Both the position numbers and the translations under genes were made by a program. A stretch of DNA of 64,000 nucleotides from a virus, in the IMG/VR virus record IMGVR_UViG_3300048930_001424, positions 1-64,000 of that record; one strand, given 5' to 3'. The notes below the pieces were generated by a model. That model searched no databases, was not told the origin of the DNA, and saw only the letters and a program-made list of their open reading frames with translations. Positions 51,412-60,664 of the stretch are shown piece by piece (the first letter of the stretch is position 1; the number at the start of each line of letters is the position of its first letter).

Positions 51412-53343
51412 ATGGCAAAGAAGACTCGAAAGCCCGAATCAGCAACTCACGCCAGCGCGAACGATTCGTCCGCGACGAAACGCGGCCGCAAGCCGAAGAC
51501 CCCGAAGACGCCGCCGACGACAGCCGAGCGATTGGGCAGTGTCGTGAAGTCCTGCCGCAAGATCATGCGGAAAGACAAGGGCCTCAACGGTGACCTCGAT
51601 CGGTTGCCGATGCTCACCTGGATCATGTTCCTGAAGTTCCTCGACGACATGGAGCAGATCGAGGAATCCGACGCCAAGATGAAGAAGGCCCGGTACCACT
51701 CGGCGATCGAATCGCCATATCGCTGGCGGGATTGGGCGGCGAAGGAGAACGGGATCACCGGCCCTGAGCTGCTGTCGTTCATCACACAGGAGAAGACCAG
51801 GCGGCCCGACGGCACGGAGGGACCCGGACTACTCAAGTACCTTGGCACGCTCCAGAACGGCAAGGGCAGCCGTCGGCAGGTCATCGGCACGGTGTTCGGT
51901 GGCGCGGACGGCACCGGTGGCGGCATCACCAGCCGGATGCAGTCTGGCTACCTCCTCCGTGACGTGATCAACGCTGTCAACTCGATCAACTTCCTCCAGC
52001 AGGATGAACTCTTCACGCTCGGCTTCCTCTACGAATCCATGTTGCGAGAGATGCGGGACGCCGCCGGCGACTCTGGCGAGTTCTACACGCCGCGCCCAGT
52101 GGTTCGTTTCATGGTCGAAGCGGTGGACCCTCGCCTCGGTGAAGTGGTGCTCGACCCCGCGTGCGGCACCGGCGGCTTTCTTGTTGAGGCGTTCAGCCAC
52201 CTCCAGAAGCAGGCCAAGAGCGTTCAGCAGCGTGAGACCCTCCAGTCCACGTCGATCCGAGGCGGCGAGCCCAAGTCGCTGCCGTACCTGCTCTGCCAGA
52301 TGAACTTGTTGCTGCATGGCGTCGAGCGCCCGCAGATCGACCCCGCCAACTCGCTGGACGTGAAAGTCACGGAGCTGGGCGACAAGGACCGCGTCGATGC
52401 CATCCTCACCAATCCGCCATTCGGCGGTGAGGAAGAACGCGGCATTCTCTCGAACTTCCCGGCGGACATGCAGACGACCGAAACGGCGATGCTGTTCCTG
52501 CAGCTCATCATGCGGAAGTTGCGGCGAGCGCCCAAGCCTGGGCGGGCGGCGGTCATCGTTCCCAACGGCACGCTCTTTGGCGACGGCGTGTGCGCGAAGA
52601 TCAAGGAAGACCTGATCCTCAACTACAACCTGCACACGGTGGTACGCCTGCCGCAGGGTGTGTTTGAGCCATACACGCCTATCCCCACCAATGTTCTCTT
52701 CTTCGAAGCGGGCGAGCCAACACGGACGATCTGGTACTACGAGCTCGCGCTGCCCGAGGGCCGCAAGAAGTACACCAAGACGCAGCCCATGCAGTTCGAG
52801 GAATTCGCGGCCTGTCTGAAGTGGTTCAAGCAGGCGCGGCGGACGGAATCGACCACAGCAGAGAACGGCAAGGGCTGGGCGTGGAAGGTGGACATGGCGG
52901 CGAAGGTGGCGGAGGCGAAGAAGAAGGCCGCTCCGCACTGGAAGGAAGCCGACGCTGCCCGCGAGCGCGCGAGCCTGTGCGAGAAACAGGCCCGCGAGGC
53001 GGCGGCCGACGCCGTCGCGCTGCGAAAGACCGGAGGAGCATCCTCCGCGATCGATGCGTTGTGGGATCGGGAGAAGGCGCTGAAGGACAAGGCCAAGGCC
53101 GAACTCGTGACGGCGAAGACAGAGCAGGAGGCGGGCGACGCGATCTATTGGCCGATCTTCAACCTGGACATCAAGAACCCGTTCAGCGCGGAGGCGCTGG
53201 AGCACCTGCCGCCGGAGACGCTGGCCGACAGCATCGCGCAGAAGTCCATGCGAATCTCCGCGATCATGGATGAAGTGAAGGGGATTCTCGGTATCTCGTC
53301 CGATACTGCTGCTGGCCTCGCGACGGCGGGGGCGGGTACATGA
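51412..53343 (+). CDS. hsdM: Type I restriction-modification M subunit
   Basis: 643-aa DNA methyltransferase. Helical HsdM N terminus (LPMLTWIMFLKFLDDMEQIE near 65-85), SAM motif DPACGTGGF near 248-256, and NPPF near 333-336 (ILTNPPFGGEEERG). A long Ala/Lys/Glu-rich segment near 490-580 is a coiled coil, larger than in typical HsdM (about 500-540 aa), and may help bind HsdS. Its stop overlaps the hsdS start by ATGA. Expected to methylate adenine at the sequence chosen by HsdS. Confidence 0.95.
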   Translation: MAKKTRKPESATHASANDSSATKRGRKPKTPKTPPTTAERLGSVVKSCRKIMRKDKGLNGDLDRLPMLTWIMFLKFLDDMEQIEESDAKMKKARYHSAIESPYRWRDWAAKENGITGPELLSFITQEKTRRPDGTEGPGLLKYLGTLQNGKGSRRQVIGTVFGGADGTGGGITSRMQSGYLLRDVINAVNSINFLQQDELFTLGFLYESMLREMRDAAGDSGEFYTPRPVVRFMVEAVDPRLGEVVLDPACGTGGFLVEAFSHLQKQAKSVQQRETLQSTSIRGGEPKSLPYLLCQMNLLLHGVERPQIDPANSLDVKVTELGDKDRVDAILTNPPFGGEEERGILSNFPADMQTTETAMLFLQLIMRKLRRAPKPGRAAVIVPNGTLFGDGVCAKIKEDLILNYNLHTVVRLPQGVFEPYTPIPTNVLFFEAGEPTRTIWYYELALPEGRKKYTKTQPMQFEEFAACLKWFKQARRTESTTAENGKGWAWKVDMAAKVAEAKKKAAPHWKEADAARERASLCEKQAREAAADAVALRKTGGASSAIDALWDREKALKDKAKAELVTAKTEQEAGDAIYWPIFNLDIKNPFSAEALEHLPPETLADSIAQKSMRISAIMDEVKGILGISSDTAAGLATAGAGT

Positions 53344-55355
53344 GTGACGCTGGGCCACAGACGCCGCTTGGCGAGTGCATTCGGCATCGCTCGGAGATCA
53401 TCCGGCTCGATGATCGAGAGACCTACCTGCGCTGCCGTGTTCAGTTGAACGGCCGTGGCGTCGTTCTCCGCGATCGCGTCCTGGGGGTGGATGTCAAGAC
53501 GAAGGAGCAACAGGTCTGTCGTGCTGGCGAGTTGCTGGTAGCCGAGATCGACGCGAAGATGGGCGGCGTCGGGATCGTGCCCGACGACTTGGCAGGCGCG
53601 ATCGTGAGCAGCCACTACTTTCTGTTTCAAATAGATGAGTCGAAGTTGCGGCGCAAGTTTCTGGACTACTACCTGCGCACTCCAGACTTCCAGACGCAGG
53701 TGAAGGCACGCGGTTCGACCAACTACTCGGCGATCAGACCATACCACGTCCTCGCGTACACGATACCGCTGCCGTTGCCCGACGAGCAGGACCGCATCGT
53801 GGCGACGTTAGATGCCGCCGCGGCGCGAGTCACGGAAGCGCAGCGATTGTGCCGCGAGATCGACGAGGAGGCGGATGCGCTTTGCCGGTCAATCCTCTCA
53901 GATCCTCGGCACCCCACCGCGCCTACCCCGATGCGTGAGCTTGTGACCCTGCGCCCGCCTGATGTCGATGTCAAAGCCGCAGAGTCGTACCACTTCGCGG
54001 GAATCTACTGTTTCGGCAAGGGCATGTTCCGCGGGCAGACGCGGCTCGGCGCGGAGTTCTCATACGACACGCTCTCGCGCGTCCGCGCCGGCGAATTCAC
54101 CTATCCGAAGTTGATGGCGTGGGAGGGTGCTCTGTGCGTTGTCCCGCCCGAGTGCGATGGCCTCTATGTCTCCACCGAGTACCCGGTGTTCGAGATCAAC
54201 ACAGACCGCGTGCTGCCTGATGTGCTCGACGTGTACTTCCGCTCGCCCGAAGTCTGGCCGAAGTTGTCCGGCACGAGCAAGGGCACCAATGTCCGCCGTC
54301 GCCGCTTGAATCCACAGCAGTTCCTGAGCTACATCATGCCGCTGCCCAAGCGGGAAGTTCAGGGGCGCGTCGCAGCGGTTCGCGCGAAGCTCGCGGGTAT
54401 CAAGGCGCAACACGCAGGGCTCGTGACCGAACTCGAGGCCCTCATGCCCGCGATCCTCGACCGCGCCTTCAAGGGAGAGTTGGCGGGGATGGCGGCGGCC
54501 ACTCAATCTGGACGTGTCTTCGCGGCTGCCGACCCTTCGGCGACGATCATCAAAGGGTCTACGGTCGCCGTCGAGGGTTCGGCAAGGGTTGTCGAGCCTT
54601 CCTTTGTTCCCGTCGAAGGGTCGAACACGAGCATCGAAGGGTCATCGGCAACGGTCGAAGGTTCTTCAACGGGTGGGCACGCGACGAGAACGGCAGACTC
54701 TGCGCGTTCCGTGGTGTCCATCACCGTGCAGACCTGGAACATCCCGGAGCTCGCCGCGATCCAGGCCGAGTTGGTCCGCCGCAACGGCGGCAGCGCCACG
54801 CTGGGCCGCAAGAAGATCTCCAAAGGGGCCTATCTCGCCGCCGCCTTGCTTGGCGCGAGACAGAATCCGCCGCCGCTTCGCAAAGCGGCCGGACCGTTCA
54901 ACACCCAGGGGCAGAACGAGGTCGAGGCATATGCCACGCAGGCGGGCTGGTTCCGCGACTTCGCGCCGCCATCCGGGCAGCGATCGTCATCACGCTATCG
55001 CGCGGGCGACCGCATCGCAGAAGCCGCAGCGAAGGCGAAGGGGCTGGTCGCGGCCCGGGCCGCGGAGTTCGAACGGTTCATCGGCGTCTTCGTCAAATGG
55101 GACTCAGACACAGCGGAACTGCACGCGACGGCGCACGCCGCGTGGAACGGCCTGATCGCGGCGGGCAAGCCGGTGAGCGAGACTGCCATCATCGAGACGT
55201 TCTTTGAGTGGAGCGAGGAGAAGGCCAAGTTCAAAACGACGCAGATCCGCTCTGCACTGGCGACGCTGCGCTCCCTCGGCTTGGAACCGAACGGTGGCGG
55301 GCCCGTGGTGTCGGGGGTAGGCGAGTCGAACCTGTTCAGCGGTGCGAGTCGATGA
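53340..55355 (+). CDS. hsdS: Type I specificity S subunit with C-terminal extension
   Basis: 671-aa protein. Two target-recognition halves are seen in residues 1-185 and 190-380, each ending in the usual coiled spacer (IPLPLPDEQDRIVATLDAAA near 140-160, PLPKREVQGRVAAVRAKLAG near 340-360). Residues 400-447 hold repeated VEGS/VEPS-like units. Residues 460-671 form an extra, unrecognised C-terminal domain (SVVSITVQTWNIPELAAIQAE onward, and a FERFIGVFVKWD segment). Standard HsdS proteins are about 400-450 aa, so roughly 220 residues are additional. The extension may tether the complex or have been fused from a separate small protein. It is followed within 4 bp by the ATPase gene. Confidence 0.9.
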   Translation: MSDAGPQTPLGECIRHRSEIIRLDDRETYLRCRVQLNGRGVVLRDRVLGVDVKTKEQQVCRAGELLVAEIDAKMGGVGIVPDDLAGAIVSSHYFLFQIDESKLRRKFLDYYLRTPDFQTQVKARGSTNYSAIRPYHVLAYTIPLPLPDEQDRIVATLDAAAARVTEAQRLCREIDEEADALCRSILSDPRHPTAPTPMRELVTLRPPDVDVKAAESYHFAGIYCFGKGMFRGQTRLGAEFSYDTLSRVRAGEFTYPKLMAWEGALCVVPPECDGLYVSTEYPVFEINTDRVLPDVLDVYFRSPEVWPKLSGTSKGTNVRRRRLNPQQFLSYIMPLPKREVQGRVAAVRAKLAGIKAQHAGLVTELEALMPAILDRAFKGELAGMAAATQSGRVFAAADPSATIIKGSTVAVEGSARVVEPSFVPVEGSNTSIEGSSATVEGSSTGGHATRTADSARSVVSITVQTWNIPELAAIQAELVRRNGGSATLGRKKISKGAYLAAALLGARQNPPPLRKAAGPFNTQGQNEVEAYATQAGWFRDFAPPSGQRSSSRYRAGDRIAEAAAKAKGLVAARAAEFERFIGVFVKWDSDTAELHATAHAAWNGLIAAGKPVSETAIIETFFEWSEEKAKFKTTQIRSALATLRSLGLEPNGGGPVVSGVGESNLFSGASR

Positions 55356-55358
55356 ATC

Positions 55359-56819
55359 ATGCGCTTCTACGTCGTTCCATATCGCCACACGCTCCCGCCC
55401 AACGCCAAGTTCCCGTGCGTTCAGCTCACGCGTGACAGTTGGAACGACTTCGGGTACGTCACGCTCTTCACGATGGCGTATCACGCCACCAAGAAGAAAC
55501 AGGTGGAGGTTGGCTCGGTTAAGATCCTTCGTCGCGGCGAATCAGCGCCCAAGCTGGACAGCCCGTTCAACGAGGTAGCCGAAGACTGTTGCTCGCTCGG
55601 GCAGAGTCTGGAGTACTACAAGACGTTGAGCACGATCCCGCAGGACCGGAGAACGGCGATTCTCCGTGGACTACGCGACGTCGTGCATGATCCCACGCTG
55701 GTGCCGCTATTCGAGTCCGAGGAGGGGTGGAAGAAATCCGTGCTGCGATTCAGTGAAGCGGAGCTGGCACTGAAGGAGGGACGCGCTGCCCTAGACGCCA
55801 ACGAGGTGCAGGAGCAGCCCATCTTGTTCACGTTCCAGGCCGTGCTCAAGGGAGCCAGTGCGCCTTTCGTGACCAACTTTCGCTTCAGCGACACCCCGAC
55901 CGTCCCGAGCCGGATCATGGCCCTCGTCGGGAAGAACGGCGCTGGCAAGACCTGGTTCCTGTCGCGATTGGCGGCAGCCGTGAGTGGCGATGACCCAAAG
56001 GGCAGCAGCTTTGGCAGCGGAGACCAGCAGGAAGGGGAGGTCGACGCCGGACGCCCTCGGTTCAGCCGGGCGATAGCCGTCTCCTACAGCGCGCTGGACC
56101 GGTTCCGACGTCCTGGCAAGGAACGCACCTTCAGCTACCGCTACTGCGGGATCTACGACGACACCGGCCGCATCGCCCCGCGCGCACAGATGTTCCGCAA
56201 AATGCGGTCAGCCTTTGAGACTGTAAAGAAGTTGGAGCACGAAGACATTTGGAGCGAAGTGCTCGCCGACGTGCTCGACGATGGCGCGTTCACGCTCGTC
56301 ACCGACTACCTCAAGGCCGGCGGGGACGATCCCAAGCCCAAGGCCCCGGCACTGAGTTCTGGCCAGCTTGTGCTCGCCTCAACACTGACGGGTGTGATCG
56401 CTGTCATCGAGCCTGCATCCCTGTTGTTGTACGACGAGCCGGAACTTCACCTTCACCCCAATGCGATCGCGGGGCTGATGAGGGCGATCGAACGGCTGCT
56501 CTCGCACTTCCGGTCATATGCCGTGATCGCCACGCACTCGCCGATGATCCTGCAGCAGGTGCCGGCACGGTACGTTCGCGTCTTCACGCGGCTGGATCGG
56601 ATGACGAACATCGAGCCACTCGGGATTGAGTCATTCGGCCAGAACCTGACCGTGCTGACCGAGCAGATCTTCAAAGCCGGCGACACGCCGAGCCGCTTTC
56701 GCGATTGGTCACAGCGGGTCGCCCCAGGACGACCGCTGGAAGAGATTCAGGCGGGCTTCGAGTACCCGCTCAGCTTCGAGGCGAAGATGTTCTTGCGTGC
56801 TGATCGAGGGGACGTCTGA
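55359..56819 (+). CDS. Septu-like (PtuA-type) ATPase
   Basis: 486-aa ABC/AAA-type ATPase. The N-terminal 150 residues are a variable domain. Walker A is GKNGAGKT near 190-197, a signature-like ALSSGQLVLAST lies near 330-342, Walker B is LLLYDEPELHLHP near 354-366, and an H-loop ATHSP follows. With the HNH gene overlapping its stop, the pair matches the two-gene Septu layout (PtuA ATPase, PtuB HNH nuclease). The gene begins 4 bp after hsdS, so it is probably in the same operon. Other ATPase-HNH defence pairs remain possible. Confidence 0.8.
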   Translation: MRFYVVPYRHTLPPNAKFPCVQLTRDSWNDFGYVTLFTMAYHATKKKQVEVGSVKILRRGESAPKLDSPFNEVAEDCCSLGQSLEYYKTLSTIPQDRRTAILRGLRDVVHDPTLVPLFESEEGWKKSVLRFSEAELALKEGRAALDANEVQEQPILFTFQAVLKGASAPFVTNFRFSDTPTVPSRIMALVGKNGAGKTWFLSRLAAAVSGDDPKGSSFGSGDQQEGEVDAGRPRFSRAIAVSYSALDRFRRPGKERTFSYRYCGIYDDTGRIAPRAQMFRKMRSAFETVKKLEHEDIWSEVLADVLDDGAFTLVTDYLKAGGDDPKPKAPALSSGQLVLASTLTGVIAVIEPASLLLYDEPELHLHPNAIAGLMRAIERLLSHFRSYAVIATHSPMILQQVPARYVRVFTRLDRMTNIEPLGIESFGQNLTVLTEQIFKAGDTPSRFRDWSQRVAPGRPLEEIQAGFEYPLSFEAKMFLRADRGDV

Positions 56820-57646
56820 TGCCCCGGTTGGTGCCCGTGGAGATCGGCGAGACCGTTCACCTCGATGCCATTATCAAGGGCAAGCACGTCGCCACTCGTG
56901 CCCGGCTTCGGCTGCTCAAGCCGACCTTGGATGCTCGGTACACCGAGTATTCCGGCACCACGGCGGCGTTTGAGGCGCTCGCGGCCAGCACGCTGGTCGG
57001 CACGGCTATAGATGATTGTGTGGACTGCTACAACCTTGATCGCAAGCCCGTCGCGGCGCTGAAGCAGGCGATTCTGGACGCGAGACCTGCGAATCGCAGG
57101 TCGCTGTGCCAGTGGTGCCTGATCGACACCTGGAGTGATCTGGATCACTTCGTGCCAAAGGAAACGTTCCCGGAGTTCTCGGTGATGGCCCGTAATCTTG
57201 CGCCGTGCTGCTCCAAGTGCAACAAGGCGAAGGGTGACTACTGGCCCCCGGTTGGCGTCGTACCCGAGGTGCTGAGCCTCTACTACTCGTCGCTGCTCGA
57301 TCGACCCTATCTCGCCGCGACCGTGACGCATGCCTTGGGTGGTTCGTCCGCGATCCAGTTTGCAATCCGGCGGGACGTCGGGCTGACCGCCGCAGAGATT
57401 GTGACCCTGGAGACCCACTACTCACGGCTGAAGCTGATGCCACGACTACAAGATGCCGGCATTAGCGCATTGTCGCGATTCCGTGAGACTCTTCGCGCAC
57501 ATGGGGTACAGAGGGCAAATGCAGTTCAGTTCCTCAGCGACGAGGCTGTCGGCTTGACGACCGCCTTTGGTGCAAATCACTATGAAGCATTGACGGCGAC
57601 AGCGCTTGCGGCGGCTCCGGCGGCGTTGGATGACTATCTGGCATGA
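56819..57646 (+). CDS. Septu-like (PtuB-type) HNH endonuclease
   Basis: 275-aa predicted nuclease. CQWC near residues 97-100, DHFVPK near 107-112 (the D-H of the HNH core) and CCSKCNKAKGDYW near 129-141 give the four-Cys zinc frame and catalytic loop seen in PtuB proteins. The ATG overlaps the ATPase stop. In Septu-type systems the ATPase licenses the nuclease to cut phage DNA or other nucleic acids. The C terminus is helical and Ala-rich. It is the last gene before the second integration cassette. Confidence 0.85.
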   Translation: MPRLVPVEIGETVHLDAIIKGKHVATRARLRLLKPTLDARYTEYSGTTAAFEALAASTLVGTAIDDCVDCYNLDRKPVAALKQAILDARPANRRSLCQWCLIDTWSDLDHFVPKETFPEFSVMARNLAPCCSKCNKAKGDYWPPVGVVPEVLSLYYSSLLDRPYLAATVTHALGGSSAIQFAIRRDVGLTAAEIVTLETHYSRLKLMPRLQDAGISALSRFRETLRAHGVQRANAVQFLSDEAVGLTTAFGANHYEALTATALAAAPAALDDYLA

Positions 57647-57738
57647 GTGTCGCCCTACGCAGCGAGCCGTCGATGTTGGGCGCGACAAACCCGGCTGGTT
57701 AGCAGAGGGGTATGGTCGAGGGCTGCGTCCCTCGCCAT

Positions 57739-58008
57739 ATGCCACGACACAAATCGCAGAACAACCCGACGCTGGCGGGCACGCCGTGCGTTCCGGCCCG
57801 CGCCATCGAACTCCTCGCGGCGGGGACGGCCCGGCTGATCGACGCGAGCGCCCACGATTCGAGCGTCATCATTGAACACGCCGGTTCCCTTCGGGCGGGA
57901 CTTGAACTCGCGGATCATGCCGCCCTCAGTGTGCCTACGGGTGAACGCCACCGTCCCGAACCGGAGAACCCGGGACGATGCTGCCCGAAGGAGCCTGAAG
58001 GACGATGA
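57739..58008 (+). CDS. Small cassette ORF upstream of second DUF2924
   Basis: 89-aa predicted protein (starting MPRHKSQNNPTLAGTPCVPA) whose stop overlaps the DUF2924 ATG (ATGA), an arrangement that supports genuine translation. A short helix ARAIELLAAGTARLIDAS corresponds in place and character to that of the small ORF in cassette 1. An in-frame ATG at 57712 is also open. No domain is recognised. Confidence 0.4.
   Translation: MPRHKSQNNPTLAGTPCVPARAIELLAAGTARLIDASAHDSSVIIEHAGSLRAGLELADHAALSVPTGERHRPEPENPGRCCPKEPEGR
57952..57977. promoter_or_regulatory. Inverted repeat upstream of second DUF2924
   Basis: CGTCCCG (57952-57958) and CGGGACG (57971-57977) with a 12-nt spacer, ending 27 bp before the DUF2924 ATG. 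The spacer equals that of the inverted repeat before cassette 1 (2069-2100), although the arms differ in sequence. It may be the operator of this cassette, bound by its own HTH protein. Confidence 0.4.
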
Positions 58009-58517
58009 GGACCACCGCAACCATCCAGCAACAGATCGACGAGCTGCGAGACATGCCCGTGTCGCGGCTCCGCGAGCGCTACGCGGAAGTATTCGGCGAG
58101 CCGACAGCCTCCGGAAATCGCCAGTGGCTTTTCCGGCGGGTGGCCTGGCGAATCCAGTCCTTGGCCGAAGGGGACCTCTCCGAGCGGGCGCGGCGTCGGG
58201 CCGCGGAGTTGGCCCGGGACGTCGACGTCCGGGTCCGGCCGCCGGGGGAACGGGAATCCGACAAAGTCCGCTCCGGCGCGCGGCTCGTGACAATCACTGG
58301 ACGGCTCGCGTCGGCGGGAACCGACCGCCTGCCCGCGCCCGGCACCGTCCTGCGGCGCACGTTCAAGGGCGCTGAGCACGAGGTGACGGTTCTCCCCTAC
58401 GGCTTCGAGTACGAGGGGAAGGCGTACCGATCCCTGTCGGCGGTGGCGACGGCGATCACAGGGTCGCACTGGAACGGGTTCCTGTTCTTCGGGCTGACCA
58501 AGAAGGGAACAACATGA
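58005..58517 (+). CDS. DUF2924 domain protein, second copy
   Basis: 170-aa DUF2924 protein, similar to the one at 2427. It shares RLRERYAEVFGEPT, WRIQSLAEGDLSERARRRA, the LPYGFEYEGKAYRSLSAVA block and ITGSHWNGFLFFGL. Upstream neighbour ATGA overlap and a recombinase overlap on the right repeat the cassette-1 layout. Divergent sequence shows that the two cassettes are not a recent duplication. Confidence 0.9.
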   Translation: MRTTATIQQQIDELRDMPVSRLRERYAEVFGEPTASGNRQWLFRRVAWRIQSLAEGDLSERARRRAAELARDVDVRVRPPGERESDKVRSGARLVTITGRLASAGTDRLPAPGTVLRRTFKGAEHEVTVLPYGFEYEGKAYRSLSAVATAITGSHWNGFLFFGLTKKGTT

Positions 58518-60106
58518 GCTCCGCCGTCACCAAGCGTCCCGCCGCTTCGCGCCGCGCCGCCGCGGACGCCGCGCTGGGAAGCTCCTCGCCGTCTAAGTCG
58601 GGCCCGCGGACCATCCGCTGCGCCATCTACACGCGCAAGAGCACCGAGGAGGGCCTCAACCAGGAGTTCAACAGCCTGGACGCCCAGCGCGAGAGCGCCA
58701 TCGCGTACATCGCCAGCCAGAAGAACGAGGGGTGGCTGTGCATCTCCGAGAAGTACGACGACGGTGGATTCACCGGCGGGAACATCGAGCGTCCTGCGCT
58801 CAAGCGGCTGATGGCCGACATCGAAGCGGGGAAGGTCGACTGCGTGGTGGTCTACAAGGTAGACCGGCTCAGCCGATCGCTGATGGATTTCGCGCGGCTG
58901 ATGGCGCTCTTCGACCGCAAGGGCGTGTCGTTCGTCTCCGTCACGCAGCAGTTCAACACGACCCACTCGATGGGCCGCCTGACGCTGAACATCCTGCTGT
59001 CGTTCGCACAGTTCGAGCGGGAGATCATCTCCGAGCGAACGCGGGACAAGATCGCCTCCGCGCGGCGCAAGGGCAAGTACCAGCACGGCAAGCCAATCTT
59101 GGGGTACGACTTCGTGCCCGCGCCGGCTCCATTCACGGGGCGGCGCCTGGTCGTCAACCAGGTCGAGGCGGGTCGCGTCCGGCGCATCTTCGAGTTGTAC
59201 CTCGAGGTCGAGAGCATCCTGCGAGTTGCCGACGAGTGCAACACCCGCGGTTGGACCACGAAGTCGTGGACGACCACCGCTGGGCGCACGGTCGGCAACC
59301 GGGAGTTCGACAAAACCATCATCTCGCGGCTCCTTCGCAACCCGCTCTACCTCGGGAAGGTGCCGCACAACGGTGCGGTGTACGACGGCGAGCACGAAGC
59401 GATCATCGACGAGGATCTGTTCCGCCGCGTCCAAGCCCAACTCAAACTCGCCGGCGAGCGCGGCGGGGCCGGCGTGAAGAACTCGACAGGGTCGCTCCTG
59501 GGCGGGTTGGTCCGGTGCAAGGGGTGCGAGTGCGCGATGTCCCCGAGCAGTGCATCGAAGAAGAAGTCCGACGGGTCACGCACCCGATACCGCTACTACG
59601 TCTGCTGCAACGCGGTGAAGCGCGGGCGGCAGCACTGCGCCGCCCCGTCCTTGCCCGGGCCGGCGCTCGAAGCGTTCGTCCTTGACCAGGTGAAGGCCAT
59701 TCTGGCCGACTCCCCGCAGATGACGGCTGTCGTTGGCCGTGCGATCGATCTCCTCCGCGAGGCCGCCAGCGCTCGGATCGCGGAGCAGACGCGGCTCCGT
59801 GCCGTGCTCGAACGGCTCTCCGGCGAGGAGCCAACGGCCGCCACGCGCCGCGAGATCGAGCGTGTGCGGCGAACGCTCGCGGCGGTTTCCGCGCAGGTGG
59901 CGGCGGACGCCGACCGCCTCATCGACGAGGACGAGGTGGCCGGAGCGGTGGAGGCTTTCGACGGGGTCTGGAACGCGATGACGCAGGCCGAACGCGCCGA
60001 GTTCCTGCACGTCGTGATCGCGTCAGTTGAGTACGACGGCCAGACGCAGGACGTCTCGATCACCTTCAACCCCGAACTCAATCCAGCGGAGACACCCAGC
60101 GAATGA
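58514..60106 (+). CDS. Large serine recombinase, cassette 2
   Basis: 530-aa serine recombinase. The N-terminal 30 residues are an Ala/Arg-rich extension before the resolvase domain with catalytic Ser43 in TRKST. DRLSRSL and FAQFERE are conserved. A zinc-ribbon region has CKGCECAM and YYVCCNAV near 335-370, followed by an Ala/Arg/Glu coiled coil near 410-470. The catalytic half is nearly the same as in the 2.9-kb recombinase while the C-terminal half differs. It is expected to integrate this element at a different attachment site. Confidence 0.95.
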   Translation: MSSAVTKRPAASRRAAADAALGSSSPSKSGPRTIRCAIYTRKSTEEGLNQEFNSLDAQRESAIAYIASQKNEGWLCISEKYDDGGFTGGNIERPALKRLMADIEAGKVDCVVVYKVDRLSRSLMDFARLMALFDRKGVSFVSVTQQFNTTHSMGRLTLNILLSFAQFEREIISERTRDKIASARRKGKYQHGKPILGYDFVPAPAPFTGRRLVVNQVEAGRVRRIFELYLEVESILRVADECNTRGWTTKSWTTTAGRTVGNREFDKTIISRLLRNPLYLGKVPHNGAVYDGEHEAIIDEDLFRRVQAQLKLAGERGGAGVKNSTGSLLGGLVRCKGCECAMSPSSASKKKSDGSRTRYRYYVCCNAVKRGRQHCAAPSLPGPALEAFVLDQVKAILADSPQMTAVVGRAIDLLREAASARIAEQTRLRAVLERLSGEEPTAATRREIERVRRTLAAVSAQVAADADRLIDEDEVAGAVEAFDGVWNAMTQAERAEFLHVVIASVEYDGQTQDVSITFNPELNPAETPSE

Positions 60107-60573
60107 CCTCACCCTCCAAACAGGCAGGCCGCGCTTCGGGTTTCGTCCCGATCACGACGACGGCGAGATTCGTCGTGCCGGGACGGGAACGAGCGGTGGC
60201 GCCTTACGGGGTTGCGCAGAAGCCCGTATCACCCGGTCGGGTGCCGCGGGTCGCGCGGTTGATGGCGCTGGCGATCCGGTTCGATGCCCTGGTTCGGGAG
60301 GGAGCGGTGAGCACGCAGGCCGAGCTAGCTGCGGTCGGCCATGTCACGCGGGCGCGTGTGACCCAGATCATGAACCTCCTCCACCTCGCGCCAGACCTGC
60401 AGGAGGCCATCCTTTTTATGCCTCCTGTCGCGCGCGGCCGAGACCCGGTGACCGAGCATGAACTTCGGCCCATCGCGGCTGAGGTCGATTGGGGCCGTCA
60501 GCGTCACTTGTGGCGACGTGCTTATCAGACGTTTTGCGGCGAAACACCTCATCTTGCGGCCAATCCCGGGTGA
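60103..60573 (+). CDS. HTH protein of integration cassette 2
   Basis: 156-aa homologue of the 4495 protein. It has RVPRVARLMALAIRFDALVREG and an HTH in STQAELAAVGHVTRARVTQI, followed by LLHLAPDLQEAILFMPP. The end has DWGRQRHLWRRAY. Its start overlaps the recombinase stop. Candidate repressor or directionality factor for this cassette. Confidence 0.75.
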   Translation: MTSPSKQAGRASGFVPITTTARFVVPGRERAVAPYGVAQKPVSPGRVPRVARLMALAIRFDALVREGAVSTQAELAAVGHVTRARVTQIMNLLHLAPDLQEAILFMPPVARGRDPVTEHELRPIAAEVDWGRQRHLWRRAYQTFCGETPHLAANPG

Positions 60574-60664
60574 AGATGTGCCTCTCGGCGGTCGATGCCA
60601 ATAACAGCGACCAGACGCCAGCGCGGGCGTGTTTCCCGGAACGGCGGTCGTCGAGGCCGACCGC

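Noticed and set aside
54541-54680. Regulatory repeats in the 3' half of hsdS
   Set aside because: The repeated gtcgaagg-like bases are in frame and encode VEGS-type residues, so protein-level repetition explains them.
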